Source: Phascolomyces articulosus | Taxonomy: Eukaryota; Mucoromycota; Mucoromycetes; Mucorales; Lichtheimiaceae | NCBI GenBank assembly: GCA_025677815.1 | Contig: JAIXMP010000030.1 | Coordinates: 62,001 to 126,000, forward strand | DNA: 64,000 nucleotides | Reading direction: 5' to 3' | Shown: positions 25,050 to 38,819 of the stretch, one piece after another | How positions within the stretch are numbered: position 1 is the first letter of the stretch | Layout of the letters: each line of letters opens with the position of its first letter | The notes under the pieces: generated by a model | Seen by the model: the letters and a program-made list of their open reading frames with translations, nothing else | Databases searched by the model: none | Told to the model about the DNA's origin: nothing | Translations under genes and position numbers: made by a program

Positions 25050-28000
25050 CTACACACGTGTAGCAAGGATTTCATTCTTTGCGTCATGTAATTCTGTAGT
25101 ATCAATTTCGCGGAATCCACCAGTACTACTTGCATTTTGTTCTTCAAATACTTTTTCACTTCGATCCAACAGCTTGTCCAAATCTTCATCCGAGATGACC
25201 TTATCTCCTTGAGAAACAATTTGTACCTGTTCTCCATCTTCAGATGCTAAGATTTCAGCCAATTCACGTAAAGTACTTTCTTGATCCCGTTTTGCAGAAG
25301 CCGAGACAGGTGTCTTAAACTTGCCCTTTTGGATCACCAATTTTTCTAATCGTCTTTTTGCTGTCGCTCTCTCTAACATTTTGGCTTCCACTGTATTAGC
25401 TGCTACAAATCGGTAAATCAAGACAGGTTTTGTTTGACCAATGCGATGGACACGATCTTGTGCTTGTAAATCCATTTGTGGATTCTATTGTTTTTTTTAA
25501 TTACCCCATCATTCATTTTCAAGGAAAAAGGAAGAAAGAAATCGATTAGTTTTCCCCTCCTAAAAATATATATACCAGTGTTCATTGAATTCTTATAAAC
25601 AGAAAAAAATATAACCTACCCAATCGCTGTCAAAAATCACAACTGTATCGGCTGCTGTCAAGTTAATACCCAAACCACCTGCACGTGTTGATAATAAAAA
25701 CAATTTATATGGGCTTGATGGTTCATTGAAGGTTTCAATTTGTTGTCGACGTAATTCTTGGGATACACCACCATCCAATCGACAAATGGGCCAACCCTTC
25801 AATACAGTAGCCCAGTCTTCAAGGATATCGAGCATTTTGGTCATTTGTGAAAAGACAAGCACTTTATGACCACGATCAAATAATCCAGTCAACAATCGAT
25901 CCAATAAAAGAACTTTACCAGATTGTGCAGCCAATTCTTCATTGAGAACGTGGGTGTTTGTCTTGGGATCAATCGGCCAATCAAATAAGAATGGATGGTT
26001 ACACACTTTACGCAGCTGCATGACAATGTTTTGTAAATGCAATCCGTTGACTTGTTTAACTATGAATGTGCCATTGTCAATCTTTCCTTGCATTTTTGTT
26101 TTGTTTTGTTTTTTTTTCTTTTCATTAATTATAATAGACTTACTTGCGGCAGATACTTGTTTTTTCTTTTCTATAGCACCTTGATCTACTGGAGTTGTGT
26201 TTTCATCCGTTGCCTTTTTCAATTCTTTAAAGAATTGATGATCCGATTTTTCCTTGTAATCAACAGCTGTCTTGGTAGTTCGTTGCATTTTGCCATTCTC
26301 TTCATTGTTCTCATTTTCTTGATCTTGTATAGGTTGCTTTTGCTCCTGTTGCGGTTGTTGTTGATCTTCATGTAATCCCTTCGTCTTACGCTTGATAAGA
26401 TAATCTCGAAGGTCTCGTTTAAGAATAGCATCGTAAAGACTCTTTTGAGATCGTGTGAGTGGAGCATAAAGTAAATACTCTTTCTTTTTCGGTAACGAAT
26501 GTTCCACTATTCAAAAAAAAAGCCAATGTGTCAATCGAAAGTATTATAGCGTTTGGTGATGCACCCTAATATAAAAGGAAAAAATTACCATCTGTTTTTA
26601 ATCTACGTAACAAGAAAGGCTGAAGGATTGTATGTAGACTACTAATAATGCGGTCCTCTTCTTCCTCTTTCATAATACGGTCTTGGCCACTCTTTTGATG
26701 AATATCGGAAAAATCAAACCAGGATTGGAACATATCCAAATCATCAAAGATATCTGGAAGTAAAAAGTTCAATAAACTCCATAATTCAGCCAAGTTGTTT
26801 TGTAATGGTGTACCAGTCAACAACAAACGATTTGCTGAAGAGTAAGATTTCAATTCCTTGATCAGCTTGCAGTTCAAGTTTTTAATACGATGACCTTCAT
26901 CCACAACAATATATTTCCAGTTGTAGCGTTGCAAATGTTTACGATCATTCATGACAATTTCATAACTTGTGACAATGATAGGAAACTCAGGTCCCGTTTC
27001 TTTCTTTTTTGGCATCTTACGATTGACCATATGTTGACGTTCTTCTTTGGTTCCATGATACAATAATACCGGGATCGTTGGGGTAAACCTTGAAAAGAGA
27101 ATAGAAAATGAGTAATCCAAGAAAAAAGAGTAAGAATGTATCCTTTTCATTTATCTCACCTCTTGAATTCATTCACCCAATTTGCAAGTGTGGATAAGGG
27201 TGTCACAATAAGGTATGGACCCGACACTTTCATGGCCTTTAAGTGAGCAATAAAGCTAATCGTTTGCAATGTCTTGCAAAAAAAAAGGTAAACATGAATT
27301 AACTCGAACATATACACTTCTATTTCATAAAAGTCGTTTATGATTCCAACAGTAATAAAAAATCAAATTGCATACCTTGCCAAGACCCATTTCATCTGCT
27401 AGAATACCGTTAAGACCATTTTCCCATAAACTAATGAGCCATTCTACACCAGCCAATTGATAATCACGAAGAATACCACCAGTGACTAAAGCTGGCTGAC
27501 GTGCAGAGATGGTAGGTGTAGTAATTTTTTCTGAACTTTGATTTTCCATATCTTGTTGAATAGCCTTACTGACATCATTTTCTGATTGTTTACGGCGTTT
27601 GACATCCTATTAAAAAGAAGAGGAAAATGAACGATTGAGTTACTATGATAACTGATCCACTATTTTTGGATGGTATCACAAACGCGCCTTTATTATGAAA
27701 ACGCGTCTATTTAATATTATTATTTTACCTCTTCATTCAAATAGTCACCCAATTGATATTCAGAATCATTTGCCTTTCTCTTACGCGGGCGCCCTTTACC
27801 ACGTTTTGCTGGCGTAGCTGTTGTTGCTGCTGCGGCGGTGGAGGATGGTGTAGGAGTAGTTGGAGTAGTGGGTGGTGCAGGTGCAGATTTTCGTTCGCGT
27901 GCCTCTTCTTGTTGTTTTGCCAATTTTTTCCCCAAAATTGTGGCGTACGCGCCTGATTTTTCTAATAAAAAGCTTAAACGCTTCATACGTTGCTCTTTGA

Positions 28001-28412
28001 CAGTTGAATCGAATTGTGCTTGTGCCTAAATAAACAATCCAATCAATCAATCAAAAAAAATCAAATTTATCTGTTTATTTTCTTATCTATTTCTATCATT
28101 ATATTATTTTACTTACCTCTTCTTGAATACGTTTATCTTCTTCTTTTTGAGTTACGCTAGCTAACTTGGTCTCTTCTTCTACCATGGCTTGAGTCAATTC
28201 ATGATCTGGTGTAGTCTGACCCGTACTTGTCATGGCCTATTTTTTTTAAAAAAAAAATATTATTTATACAATTGATAGAAGAATGCCACCATTAGTATAC
28301 CACTTTAATAAAGAAATCCATTTTAAAAACATACAGGTGATTGAAGAGTTGCTAGTGAATCATTTTCTGTTGGCATAGAGGCAGTCTGGATATTGTCCTG
28401 TTCGACTGTCAT
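25050..28412 (-). CDS. LSH/HELLS/DDM1-type SNF2 chromatin remodeller
   Basis: Eight exons (28335-28412, 28117-28236, 27729-28025, 27376-27606, 27160-27272, 26589-27088, 25620-26506, 25050-25484), all in phase, 886 residues. The SNF2 ATPase lobe 1 has [20 protein letters not shown] then [12 protein letters not shown] (motif I), and the DEGH variant of motif II in [18 protein letters not shown] rather than DEAH, plus [18 protein letters not shown] and [20 protein letters not shown], is the LSH/HELLS pattern rather than Snf2/Sth1. Lobe 2 has [31 protein letters not shown], and [15 protein letters not shown]. The N-terminus carries a GRPRKRK AT-hook-like patch. LSH proteins slide nucleosomes to allow silencing and repair at repeats. 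Between the lobes sits a Gln/Lys-rich insert containing a possible optional intron (26087-26143). The start is the first ATG ([12 protein letters not shown]). Confidence 0.85.
26087..26143 (-). other. Optional in-frame intron (exitron-like) in the LSH gene
   Basis: GTAAGT at the 5' end and TGCAAG at the 3' end bound exactly 57 bases with no in-frame stop. Splicing would remove 19 residues (from [12 protein letters not shown] to KTKMQ) and leave the frame intact. The 3' part is A-rich on the coding strand rather than pyrimidine-rich, so splicing may be weak. Confidence 0.4.
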
Positions 28413-29068
28413 GATTCAAAAGAAAAAAAAGGGAATAAAAAGGTTATCAGAAAAAAAAAAAAAGGTAAATAACGACTTTTTATCCCGCACTCCTGCCAAA
28501 CGCGACATATCCAATGAAAAATCAGGAACTAAAATTCATCGTTTTGGATGGGTAACCTTACGACTAAGCATTATATAACTACCTACCTTCGGAATAGCTT
28601 TTGTTTATTTCAAGTGATTAAATGGGCCATCGATTGGTTTAAAAAATATAATATATATCATAAATACTAGTTTTATATAACTACTAATTGCTTATTAGAA
28701 AGGATACCAAGAAAAACTATCGATTTCATTTATATCTAACTTGTTTGATGAAATAATTGCATCAAAGCAACCCATACACTTTAAAATTCATACCTTAATA
28801 TCTATTGCCTAGATGCAAGTAATTCTACAAACAGTAATAACATTTAACTTATACCACATCTAGTACTTTTTTGTTTTTTCTCACACTTTTTAAATATGTG
28901 ATAGTAATAATAATAATAGAATGGATAGAGCTTTTATTAAAATGAAAAGGAACTTTTTTAGTTTGGCTGTAACAAAATGTATTTGTGCTAGTAAAATTAA
29001 TAATAATGGTAATAATGAATGAATAGATGCTAATAATTGTTATTGTTGTTGTATGTATAATATAAAAA
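28413..29068. other. Intergenic region between LSH and chitin synthase genes
   Basis: Promoter side of the LSH gene and 3' untranslated side of the chitin synthase gene. A Thr/Ile-rich open frame at 28849-29091 on the minus strand is an AT shadow. Nothing else seen. Confidence 0.4.
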
Positions 29069-32000
29069 TTAAAAATGGAGTGCTTCTTCAATACAATGGT
29101 TAATAAATTCTTTTTTATACGACATATCCATGCCGAATATTCTACTGAGCTGTTCTCGAACTTGCTTCTTGGTCATCACCATCAAATCCGAAGTAGCTGT
29201 AATTCGATGCACCTCACGTCGAATATCTTCATCGGATGGACCGCTTCTACCACTTCCAGCAATTGATTCGCTATATACGGATGATGGTGCCAACATACCA
29301 CTGTTATTGTATTTGATACTTCTATTATCTATTGAAAATGATGGCATCATGGGTGGTGCAGCAAGAGGATGATGTACAGGAGGAAGATGCATAGGGCTTA
29401 CAAGAGGACTTGAAGGAGGGTGATATCGTAATCCACCTGGTGATGGAGGAGGATGGGGTCCCGCTGCCACTGATAAGGTAGATCCCGTATGTTTAGTTTC
29501 AATGGTGCCCGTTTCCCACATTTCTTGTTCATGATCACTCCACTTTTTCATTGGTATAGATCGTGGATCAAAATGCCCTTCATCCATAGCTACAGCTTTT
29601 CTTTGTCCATTTCCTTGGTCAATCACCACACGTGTATTACCCCATGAAAAATCATCAAAGTGCCAAAAAGAATAGATTGGTACAAAGAATGAAAATAGCG
29701 GGATGGCAAGAATATAAATGACCATCCAGCCAATATGTTCCCATTTACGGCGAAAGATAAAGATCAATGCTTGTAAACCATAGACACCGCATAATAGAAG
29801 GATTGAAATCATTGGTACTTGATCGGCATCTGACGCTAATCGATATATCAAATAGCCCAAATATAAAACAACGGCTGGCATAGTCAACGTACTCATCAAA
29901 TCCAAAATAACAACGAATCGCATGGAAAAACAGCAAAAACCACAAAGCTGTGGTAGAAAGGATAATTCGCCCAAATTATGTACTGTAGAGTTGATCCACC
30001 GACGTCTTTGTGACAAGAGTACGCTCCACTGTTCGGGTGCATTAGTGGAACAACATGCATCAGCTGTAAATTTGGTCTTGTGGGTAGGAAAATGCTTGAG
30101 AATCAACGTGGTCAGATATCGATCTTCACCTAAATGCAGCAAATTCTTTTCATGCAAAGTCACGACACGGTTTTGGGCATAATCATCAATAACTTGATTG
30201 CTCACCAACAAAGGTTGGTTCTTGGTAGGCGATCGTACACGATACATACAAAAGCATCCAGGCAAACAGGTGACAGAACCAAACAAGGATTCAAAGGCTT
30301 TGGCAAGGAAATGGGAAATATAATACTCGTACACTTGGATCATGGTCACCCAGCTTTCTCGCTCATTTGCCAATTTGGTCTCACCACATAGACCAACAAT
30401 TTTGGCATCATGGACAAAGCAAGAAACCATTCGGTTCAATGAATCAGCCACCACTTCTGTATCCGCGTCCACCATCAATACAAATTCATACATGCCAGGA
30501 TTAACACCAATCACATTCTTGATTTGATGATAGATCTCAAGTTCCATGGGAGCCATAGGTGTATCAAAATGCACCTTGTTCAGGAAACGCATCAGGACCA
30601 TTTGTGAATCACGTTTACCTCGGTTGCCTGGTTTTTGTCGTTCAGAAGCATTGCCTACTTTGACCACGACGACATAAGGAACTACATGGCCCGAACATTC
30701 ATATAATCCAGAATAAATCTTGCCCATGTTATGTTGTTTATGACCCGCACCCAAAGATAAAAAGGATAATGGTTCAGGATCGACGTTAGGGTTAACGCCC
30801 AATATATCCAATACGATTCGCGGTGTGGGTCGATCATTACCGCTACCAACAATCATACCATCGCACACCAGGAATAAGAGTTTTCGCTTGTCATCATAAT
30901 CGAGAACGGCAATGGAATCAATAGTCTTGCGCAAAGACTCTTCACTTTCCGTATAACATGGAACTTGACACACTATAAATTTGTCATGATCTTCTGGTTC
31001 ACGACGAGCACCCAATTGAATGGCAGCAATAAACTTGAAAACAATCACAGCAACAAGCATACCCGTAATAATAAGCAAAAAGTATTCAGAAAATTGGCAT
31101 TGGATGGATCGTCGCGTATCCAATTTTCCAACAAAGAACAGGTTACGAAGACAGACCAGTTGTCTATTACGTAATTCGGGGTCCAAGGGAAGTGCATCAA
31201 AGTGTTTGGAAATGTCTTTACCAGCCAATTGCCGAAATAATTCAACAATTCCATTCTCCATAAAGTTGATATCAATGTTAGCGGTCGCTGCTTGACCCTT
31301 GGGAGCACGTGGTGCCCGTCCACCCATCAAATAATACGTCAAATCATATACATCTCCATGGAGAATCGCCCATTGTCGATGTGTTTGAATCTCGCCTACT
31401 GTCACAATATTGGTTGCCTGTTTCATGATATCATCAGGATCATACCCCATAAATCCAACGCGGTAATTCTTGCGCATATAAACCATTTGTTCAAAGTACC
31501 AATCAGGTCGATAATCATCAGTGAAATAACGGAAATCATGATATGCTGCATTCTTGTCAGTCAAATTGTATTGGAAATCCAAGACGACTTGCTCATTGAC
31601 GGAACCGGTAGTACCATCACACAAAGCAGAGACTTGCACAGGAAATAGATTTGTTGCATCTTTGCCAGCGTAATCAAAGATTGCCTTTTCAGGAATCACC
31701 TCGGATGCCCAATGATGTGGTGCAAATTTAGTAAGATCAAACACTTCACCTCGTACTGATACATAAGCGTTCTTTTTATCTGATTTGCCTTGCAATTCAG
31801 AAACGGAATAGACATCTTGATGCGGGCATATCAGTGGACCGAATCCGATAATAAATAAGACCATGGCAGAGGACATTAAAAAGATAAGTATACAAAGAGC
31901 TACCTTTTCTCGCCATGCCATTCGGATGTCTTTGCGCTTCATGCTACCACAATAGGATAAGCAAGGAGATGGAATCCACCAAGTAAGAAGCCAAACAATA

Positions 32001-34843
32001 AATAACCACTTGCGTCGAATACCAGAGGGTGGCATATCATCTTCTTGATCTTCTTCTCTCTGATGTACAACCTCGCTATAGTAAGCTGCTTTGGTCTCTT
32101 GTAAATATTCGCTACCACTATGCTGAGAAAATATTTCTGATCCAGCGAAATCTGGAGGTGGTACACTAGAGGAACCATCCATAAAATCATCCGACATGGC
32201 CGATGATATTTGATCATCAGTCATAGAGCAACTATCAAAGAAACCAGCTATTTTTTTTTTTTTTTTTGGTGATAGAAACAATAAAACAATTAGTAAAAAA
32301 TGGATTATTACTTTTTAATATGAAATAAAGTTAGATAACATACCTTGGCCAGCCATCTTGGATCTTTTTGATTCTAATTTCTCAAGGCTACGTAGATCAT
32401 TTTCAAGTATTCGAAATGCTTTATTGGATAAATGAATCTAATGAATTACCAAACGCTCAGTTAGAGTTGATCATTCATATTTTTTTTAAAACTAAAACAC
32501 AATCATTAAAAAAAGTAGCAAACCTTATTATAATTTCCAATCATAGCATATGACTCGTTCCAACCCAGGGATTGTAATAACCATTGACATTTTTCACGTG
32601 CTTGTGTTAGATGTGATGGGAATGTAGCAGACAGAGTGATCGGTAATGATACCGCATAACGTTCTACAAACTCTTCCAGACCAAAAGTTGTGTTATAATA
32701 TACACGCATGTGTTGCGTTAACAACGGTAATTGAAAACTTGTCTGTTGGTGGTTGATCTTGCGAGCATCACAGGAGTTTGCCAATCCAAGGTCATTGGGT
32801 CGCATACAAATGATAAACCATGGCGTTGTATTCTCAAGAAATGCCATTAAATCATTGATACCATGTGTAAGCTGTTCTGTTACAGTAGGCGGCATGAATC
32901 CAACCGATGGTGGTGTTGTAGATCCAGCCTTTTCACTACCAGTACCACTTCCTCCTCCTACAGTCGTTGTGGATGATGTTGCATTGGTTATTGTTAGAGA
33001 AAAGGATGGCTTGATACCAGATTGAGCTGAAAGCACGCGATGATCTCCACGTTGTTCTGCAAACAAAGCTGCAACTAAACTGTTGCTTGCAGGTTCACAA
33101 TAAGCATTGCCTCGGAAAAGTGAATAAAAATCACTATACAAAAAGTCCTCATTGCGACTCTGGAAACTCTCTGGAGAATAGGTGGCAGGACCCCAAAAAT
33201 GTTGAATAGTAAATTGATGTGTCTCGGTTTTTTTATTTGCTCTTGTCCAGTGTGTTATCCATGAGGATTTTTGCTGCGGTGCATTAAGAACACTAAAGAC
33301 ACCTTTGGCAGGATGCGTGTAAAGGTCAAGCATTGTGTTGAAAGTTGTATCTTGTTCTTGTTCCTGTAACTGCTGTTGTTGTGTAGATTGCATCATCCAT
33401 TGTTGTACACGTTCATTTATATAGTGGTAGGCGAACGAATCAAATGGTGAGGAATCTTGTGCATGACCTGGCATATCCCATAAACCAATGGATGCCGTCG
33501 CTTCTGTGCCCTTGTCCAATTTTTTATTCATTTGATCAATAATCCAACAGAATAAAAGACTATATAAAGCTTCGGCTAAATTGTCTCTTTGTTTGCTCGC
33601 ATGTTCTGCATCCAAAAACAAGGTAGTGATATCTCGTTTAATCAATTTACTCTTGTAAGTCAATGTATTTTGTAAAGAAGACGCCTCAACGCCTAACAAT
33701 TCTGCAGCAATTTCTAAAGATTCTATATTACGAACAACAGCTGCATCCTGCATATGACTTGGGTCCTGAACAAAATTTAAGTTGCCCAGATGTAAAATGG
33801 CGGCCAGTATTTGAAAAATTTGAGCCATGTTCGGTTTTGAAAATCCTAGTGCTCGTAATGCAAGTCGCAATTGCTGGTATTGAAATTCAGCACCCTCACT
33901 GTCTATCACCATGGTATTATTATTACTTGTCTGATGTGGCATAGGTAAATAGTTAAAGGAAGAAGGATCAACAAGTTGTAGGCGGATTTTTTCTTCACGT
34001 GGACTGCCCAATACTAAGGCGTAAAATACATGAAAGTTACGTTCATTTTGACTTAGGCTACCTATCGATACTCTAGATTTTTCAAGTGCGTAAGGTGCAA
34101 ACCAGTGTGCTGATATAAGTCTTCCTCGGTCAGAAAAACCAAGTTGGAGATATTTGGCTAAACGTGATGCATTGTCATGAATCGAAGTTCTGGCATTGCC
34201 AAATATTTCAATGGCTGTGTTGGCATGAATGACATTTTGTTGTATACGGGATGGTTTACTATTGTTATGGGTACTGAGCCCAATCAAGTGTTGAATAGAC
34301 TGTGTGAAAAGAAAAGATTTGCCGCTGCCACTTTCGCCACTATATTACGCATAGCATGTTATCATCGTGAAATACCCCATATATTTAAAATAGGTGTGCG
34401 TGTGTTTATGTGCGTATAAGCATTGAAAGAGGGAGGGAAAAGAGGGGTTAGAGAAAGAGAAAAGCATAAAAAATTACAATCTCCTCTCCAATAGTATTGA
34501 GGGAAAAAAAAACTTGCCTGAAGATAATCGATTGATTTAGACTTTGTCGTCTTGAGTGAAAATAAGCATCGTTCAAAAGTTTACATAAATGGGGTGATGT
34601 CGTCGTTTTTGTAGTATTAACGTCTTTATATTCTTGTACATGATATGCACTAATATCAGAAAATGATGATGACGATTGTCGACTATATGGATTCAAGGCT
34701 ATTAGAACCGAACATCCAACTGCTGTAAAACATTGATCGTCAAGGTATCGTTGTCGAAGCAACTCGGTAATCTCTGTCGTCGTTTCAACCTGGCATAAAT
34801 TATCTCGTTTAGTTGATACTGATGTGGGTGACGACAAAGACAT
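29069..34843 (-). CDS. Myosin-motor chitin synthase (class V type)
   Basis: Four exons (34518-34843, 32524-34339, 32344-32437, 29069-32247), in phase, 1804 residues. N-terminal myosin-like motor: P-loop GESGSGKS (about 110-117) and a switch I-like NASRLAKYLQLGF; switch II appears as LWDMPGH. After IHLSNKAFRILENDL come membrane helices (WLFIVWLLTWWIPS), a cytochrome b5-like domain (near residue 920, DLTKFAPHHW), the GT2 chitin synthase catalytic core with DADTEVV (about 1340), GEDRYLTTLIL and QRRRW (about 1493), more membrane helices, and a C-terminal DEK-type domain (VREQLSRIFGMDMSYKKEF). It polymerises UDP-GlcNAc into chitin at sites of polarised growth. The first intron is GC-AG and lies immediately before the P-loop. 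The start at 34843 is preferred to 34936, whose extension is a Phe run. Confidence 0.9.
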
Positions 34844-36294
34844 TTTGTCGATAGACAAAAGAAAAAAGAAAAAGAAGAAGAAAAATGAAAAGAGAAAGTG
34901 AAATAAAACAACATAATAGCACATAAAGATGCGCACATATACCTCCCTTTTCTTTTCTGTCCGGTATATAAGTTAGTTATAACAAATTATTATTATTATT
35001 TGCCTTTGGGCGAATTTTGATAATATGAGAATAAGTAATTGAGTGTGTCGCCCTTAAAAAAAGTAACCCTTCGTAAAAAAAAAAAAAAAATTACCCCTTC
35101 AATATCTCTTATTTACTGTATGATTCCCTCCTTTCTGTAAAAGCAACAACCCCTTTTTAAACTAGAACGGGAGGGGAAATCGGTATTTTTACTGTTGGAA
35201 TAATCCTTCTGTTACTTTTTTGATAGAAGCAACCTTTTGATTATTATTATTATTAAGGTGGTCGTTATCTTAATGCTTGGGATATAATTGACACCAATAA
35301 AATGTATTGAATGCCAGTATATAAATTTATATGTAATTTCTCGAGTGGCTATTTTATATATTCTCTATTTTATTGACTAAAGATGCTATGCATGTTTTTG
35401 TTTGTGATATGCGATATATAAAAGAAGATGGCGTCGAAAGTATATCCCTCGCTTTTTTTATAGTATTGTACACGTATAAGCGAAGATTCCATAGTAGGCT
35501 AACTTATAAAAAAATAGACGCAGTTTTTTATTGTGGATAAATAACAGATATGTTCAATAAATAGAAACTACTACAGTTACAAGTATACCAAAACAATAAA
35601 TACTAATTGGTTATGTGGTTGTTATTAAGCTTAATAATAATGATACGTAATATAAGATAAACTAATTTGTACTTTTACATTTCTCTCTTTCCTTTTACTG
35701 AACTCATTTCATAGCATATTAACTGACAGAATATTTCATCTTTATACACTGGTGCTTCTATTATCAAAAAATATTAGCTCCAAATTGATTGATTGCAACA
35801 AAAAATGCCTGGTTGATTGTTCACACAACGTATATAATCAGTGATTCTAATTGTTATATTTATTAAAATGAAGAATGTTTATTATAATGCATCAAATATA
35901 TTTTTAGTATGATTTTTGAACGAAACTGATATACGGTTATCGTTTTTTTCCAGGAGCTTTGTAAAAAATGAGAGAGGGTATCTGGAAAATCTAACAACAA
36001 CATACTTTTATTTGTATATTTCAAAGCTTCTGGTTCGTGTTGTAATAATGTTGTACGAAAGAAATTAGTTAATAAATCAAACACAGTAACCGTTATTGCA
36101 AGTTCTACATATACTATTTCGTTGCATATTTAAAACGATCTGTAAGTACATAATATTAGACTTTTGACAGCCAACAGTTGCGTAAAACAGTTATTTTAAG
36201 TTGTCCTTCCAATATATATTAATTGTTTGGGAGTTGGAAAAAAATGATATGAAATGAGTGAAGATCCAGATTTTTATTTGTTTATAAATTACTG
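34844..36294. other. Intergenic region, one doubtful coding piece
   Basis: Upstream region of the chitin synthase gene. A minus-strand frame at 35863-36120 reads plausibly (LLTNFFRTTLLQHEPEALKY then LLDFPDTLSHFLQSSW) after a TTACAG acceptor, but no upstream exon was found. It may be a relic. Confidence 0.3.
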
Positions 36295-38819
36295 CTAATA
36301 ACGTTTCTTCAACTTGATTTGAAGATTTACAGCTGAGAATGATCCAATGCCCGAAATAACGACCTTGTCTTTATGAATAGAATCATCAGGAAGAGATAAT
36401 TCGTATTTTCTTACTGTACATATAAAAAAGATTGTAATTTCATTCATTAGAAATATATTTTTAAAAAAAGAAATATCATGCAATCAGGTAGCTACTTAAA
36501 TTGGAATAATTATAAAACTTACGTAGCATTGGAATAATAACGCGTTGTTCAGTCAAACTAAAGTTCTTTCCAATACATTGACGAGCACCGTTACTAAAGG
36601 GAACCCATCCCAAACCCATCTTGGTCACCTTTTCAGCTTCTCCTCCAGGTTCAAAACGCTCAGGATTAAATTCATCAGGGTTCTTCCATATTTTAGGATT
36701 TCTGTGGATAGCCATGATATCCAATGTTACTTGAGCACCTTTTGGAACGACAAAACCTCCAATATCAACATCTTCGACTACTTTTCGGGAAACAATATTT
36801 TGTACTATAGTATTAACTCGCATTGTTTCTAATTTTCAAAATGTTTGGAAAATATATATTAATACGTATTTGAAAAATTGTCGCCGCCATATTTATTTTC
36901 GGATGTTGTGTTTACCTTTGATGATCATTTGTGTGTATGTCATCTCATTTATTTGCTCCACAGTTGGTAATACATCTATTGGTTCACTGCCTAAAATTCG
37001 ATTGGCTTCATCTCGTGCTTTTTCTTGTATATCCTGTGGAAATAAATAAGATTGGCCGGGTAAAATATTCGTTAACTCGGGAAGTTTACATTAATGATAG
37101 TATACAAGTCCTATAATATTACCGGATGCGTGGCCAAATTATAAAGTGCATATGATATGGCATTGGATGTTGTATCATGTCCCGCTGGTGAATAAAAATA
37201 AAATTTCCCATAGTTTAATTACAGAGTAAATTATATGATAGGTATTCATAAAGAATCTTAAAAAAAATAGGAATTGATATGTTACCTAAGAAGAACCCGC
37301 ACAAATTAGCCTACAAATTATAATAAAATTAGAGCTTTTTTTATTATGTGCATGGTACAAAATTGCTTTTATACAAACTTAATATATGTATTATATACAT
37401 ACCATGATTTCTTCATCTGTCAATTTACCGTTTTCTTCTTTAGCAGCTTCGAGCATAAGGGTCAATAAATCCTTTTCGTTGGTCTTTTTGTTGGTAGCAA
37501 ATTCATTGTTGTTAAGGATTTCACGTTTGTGGGCAATGATTTCTTGCATTTTTTCCAAAAATAAGTCTAGTTCATGATGAATTTGATTACGTTTGGGAAA
37601 AAGAGCTCGTAAACGAGGACTTTCAAGAAAAGGTAATAACTGATATAATGCATCCCTGCTTCCTCCCATGATATGGTGATAGCGAGTAACCCATTCACTA
37701 TTTTTGTTTGTGATGGCATCAAAGTCAAAATCTATATCATAGAATAAAAAAATATAAATTTAATAATCTGTTTAGAATTAATACTACTTTTCTTTGCCAT
37801 TCTAAGACAATAATGTTTATCACCCTTCTCCATTCCTCCAACATATAAATGTTGTATGTACCAAACCCTGCAATTCCAATAGCATCGAGGGTCCAACGAT
37901 TCATAATATCAAGAACATCAATTGGCGAAGAGTCAGCAGTCTTGTCCAGTTGCACAAATAATTTTTGAGTAAGCTCGCCAAATAATCGGACGGGCATTGA
38001 ACGATTAAATGCGGGGTTCATTACCTAATAAATGCATAATTGTCAAAAAAAATCACTTTAATAATATGGCCAATATAAAAAGCAGTAGTAATTGAAAAAA
38101 AAAAGCATTTACACTGCGTTGTGCCTTCCATTGTGGACCATGAGGCAAGAAAATGATATTTGGACCGACTGCAAATCTTCCAAAGAGAGTATGCTGGTGC
38201 TGCGAATTAATTATATTAATTTTTGGGAAAAGATCTAAGTCGTCATACGTACATAAAAAAATAATAATGCAAGAATGATATGTTTGTTATCATTCTGATG
38301 TTGTATTTTGTCATATTCATCATTAGAAATATTATTTACCAGTCTTCGTCAATAATTTTCTTGCGGCGACAGAGTCGGTTATATAGACACTCCATCCAAA
38401 CAACCCAAATGCCTGATAATAATAATTAAAAGTATAAGCAACGAATTCTTGCCTTTAAGTAGTTTATATCCTAAAATTTATATAGAATCCATAATAATAC
38501 GTACAGCATATAATCCATGATCCGCCTTGAAAGCCACCGGATATATAACTTCCTTGAGAACATTATCATACGGTTTGTTCATAAGAATGGTACTAACGTA
38601 TTGGAGGAAACCTGGTCGAGGAAGATTACGAAGTTGAGGTGGTGGTTGTGTAAGCTTACGAAATGCGGCATAAATGCTTACAACCGCGACAGCGATAGAG
38701 ATAGTAATTTTCTTTGGTGGAAATGAATTTGGTGTCTTGCCGAATGCACGCAAACAAAGAGACCAGAACTGTTCTTTGATCTTATTATCCAATAGTGCTA
38801 TTGAGGAGGATATTATCAT
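36295..38819 (-). CDS. Cytochrome P450, probably CYP509 family (copy 1)
   Basis: Ten exons (38505-38819, 38340-38412, 38113-38234, 37862-38024, 37403-37731, 37286-37310, 37123-37184, 36916-37033, 36523-36828, 36295-36413), in phase, 543 residues. N-terminal hydrophobic anchor (ITISIAVAVVSIYAAF) then a proline-rich hinge (PPPQLRNLP) points to an ER-bound microsomal P450. I-helix AGHDTTS, ExxR as ETMR, PERF as FNPERFEPGG, and heme loop FSNGARQCIG are all intact. Substrate unknown. Family assignment rests on the mucoralean style of the sequence. It is paralogous to the copies at 41644, 45581 and 49476 with the same intron positions, including a 25-bp exon. Unlike the other copies, it has no intron just after the heme cysteine. 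Confidence 0.85.

Noticed and set aside
29075..31648. Several plus-strand frames opposite the chitin synthase
   Set aside because: Antisense shadows of a strongly supported coding exon.
34844..34936. N-terminal extension of the chitin synthase (MRIFMCYYVV...)
   Set aside because: The extension is a Phe-rich run from an AT tract and not a credible signal; the ATG at 34843 gives a normal start.
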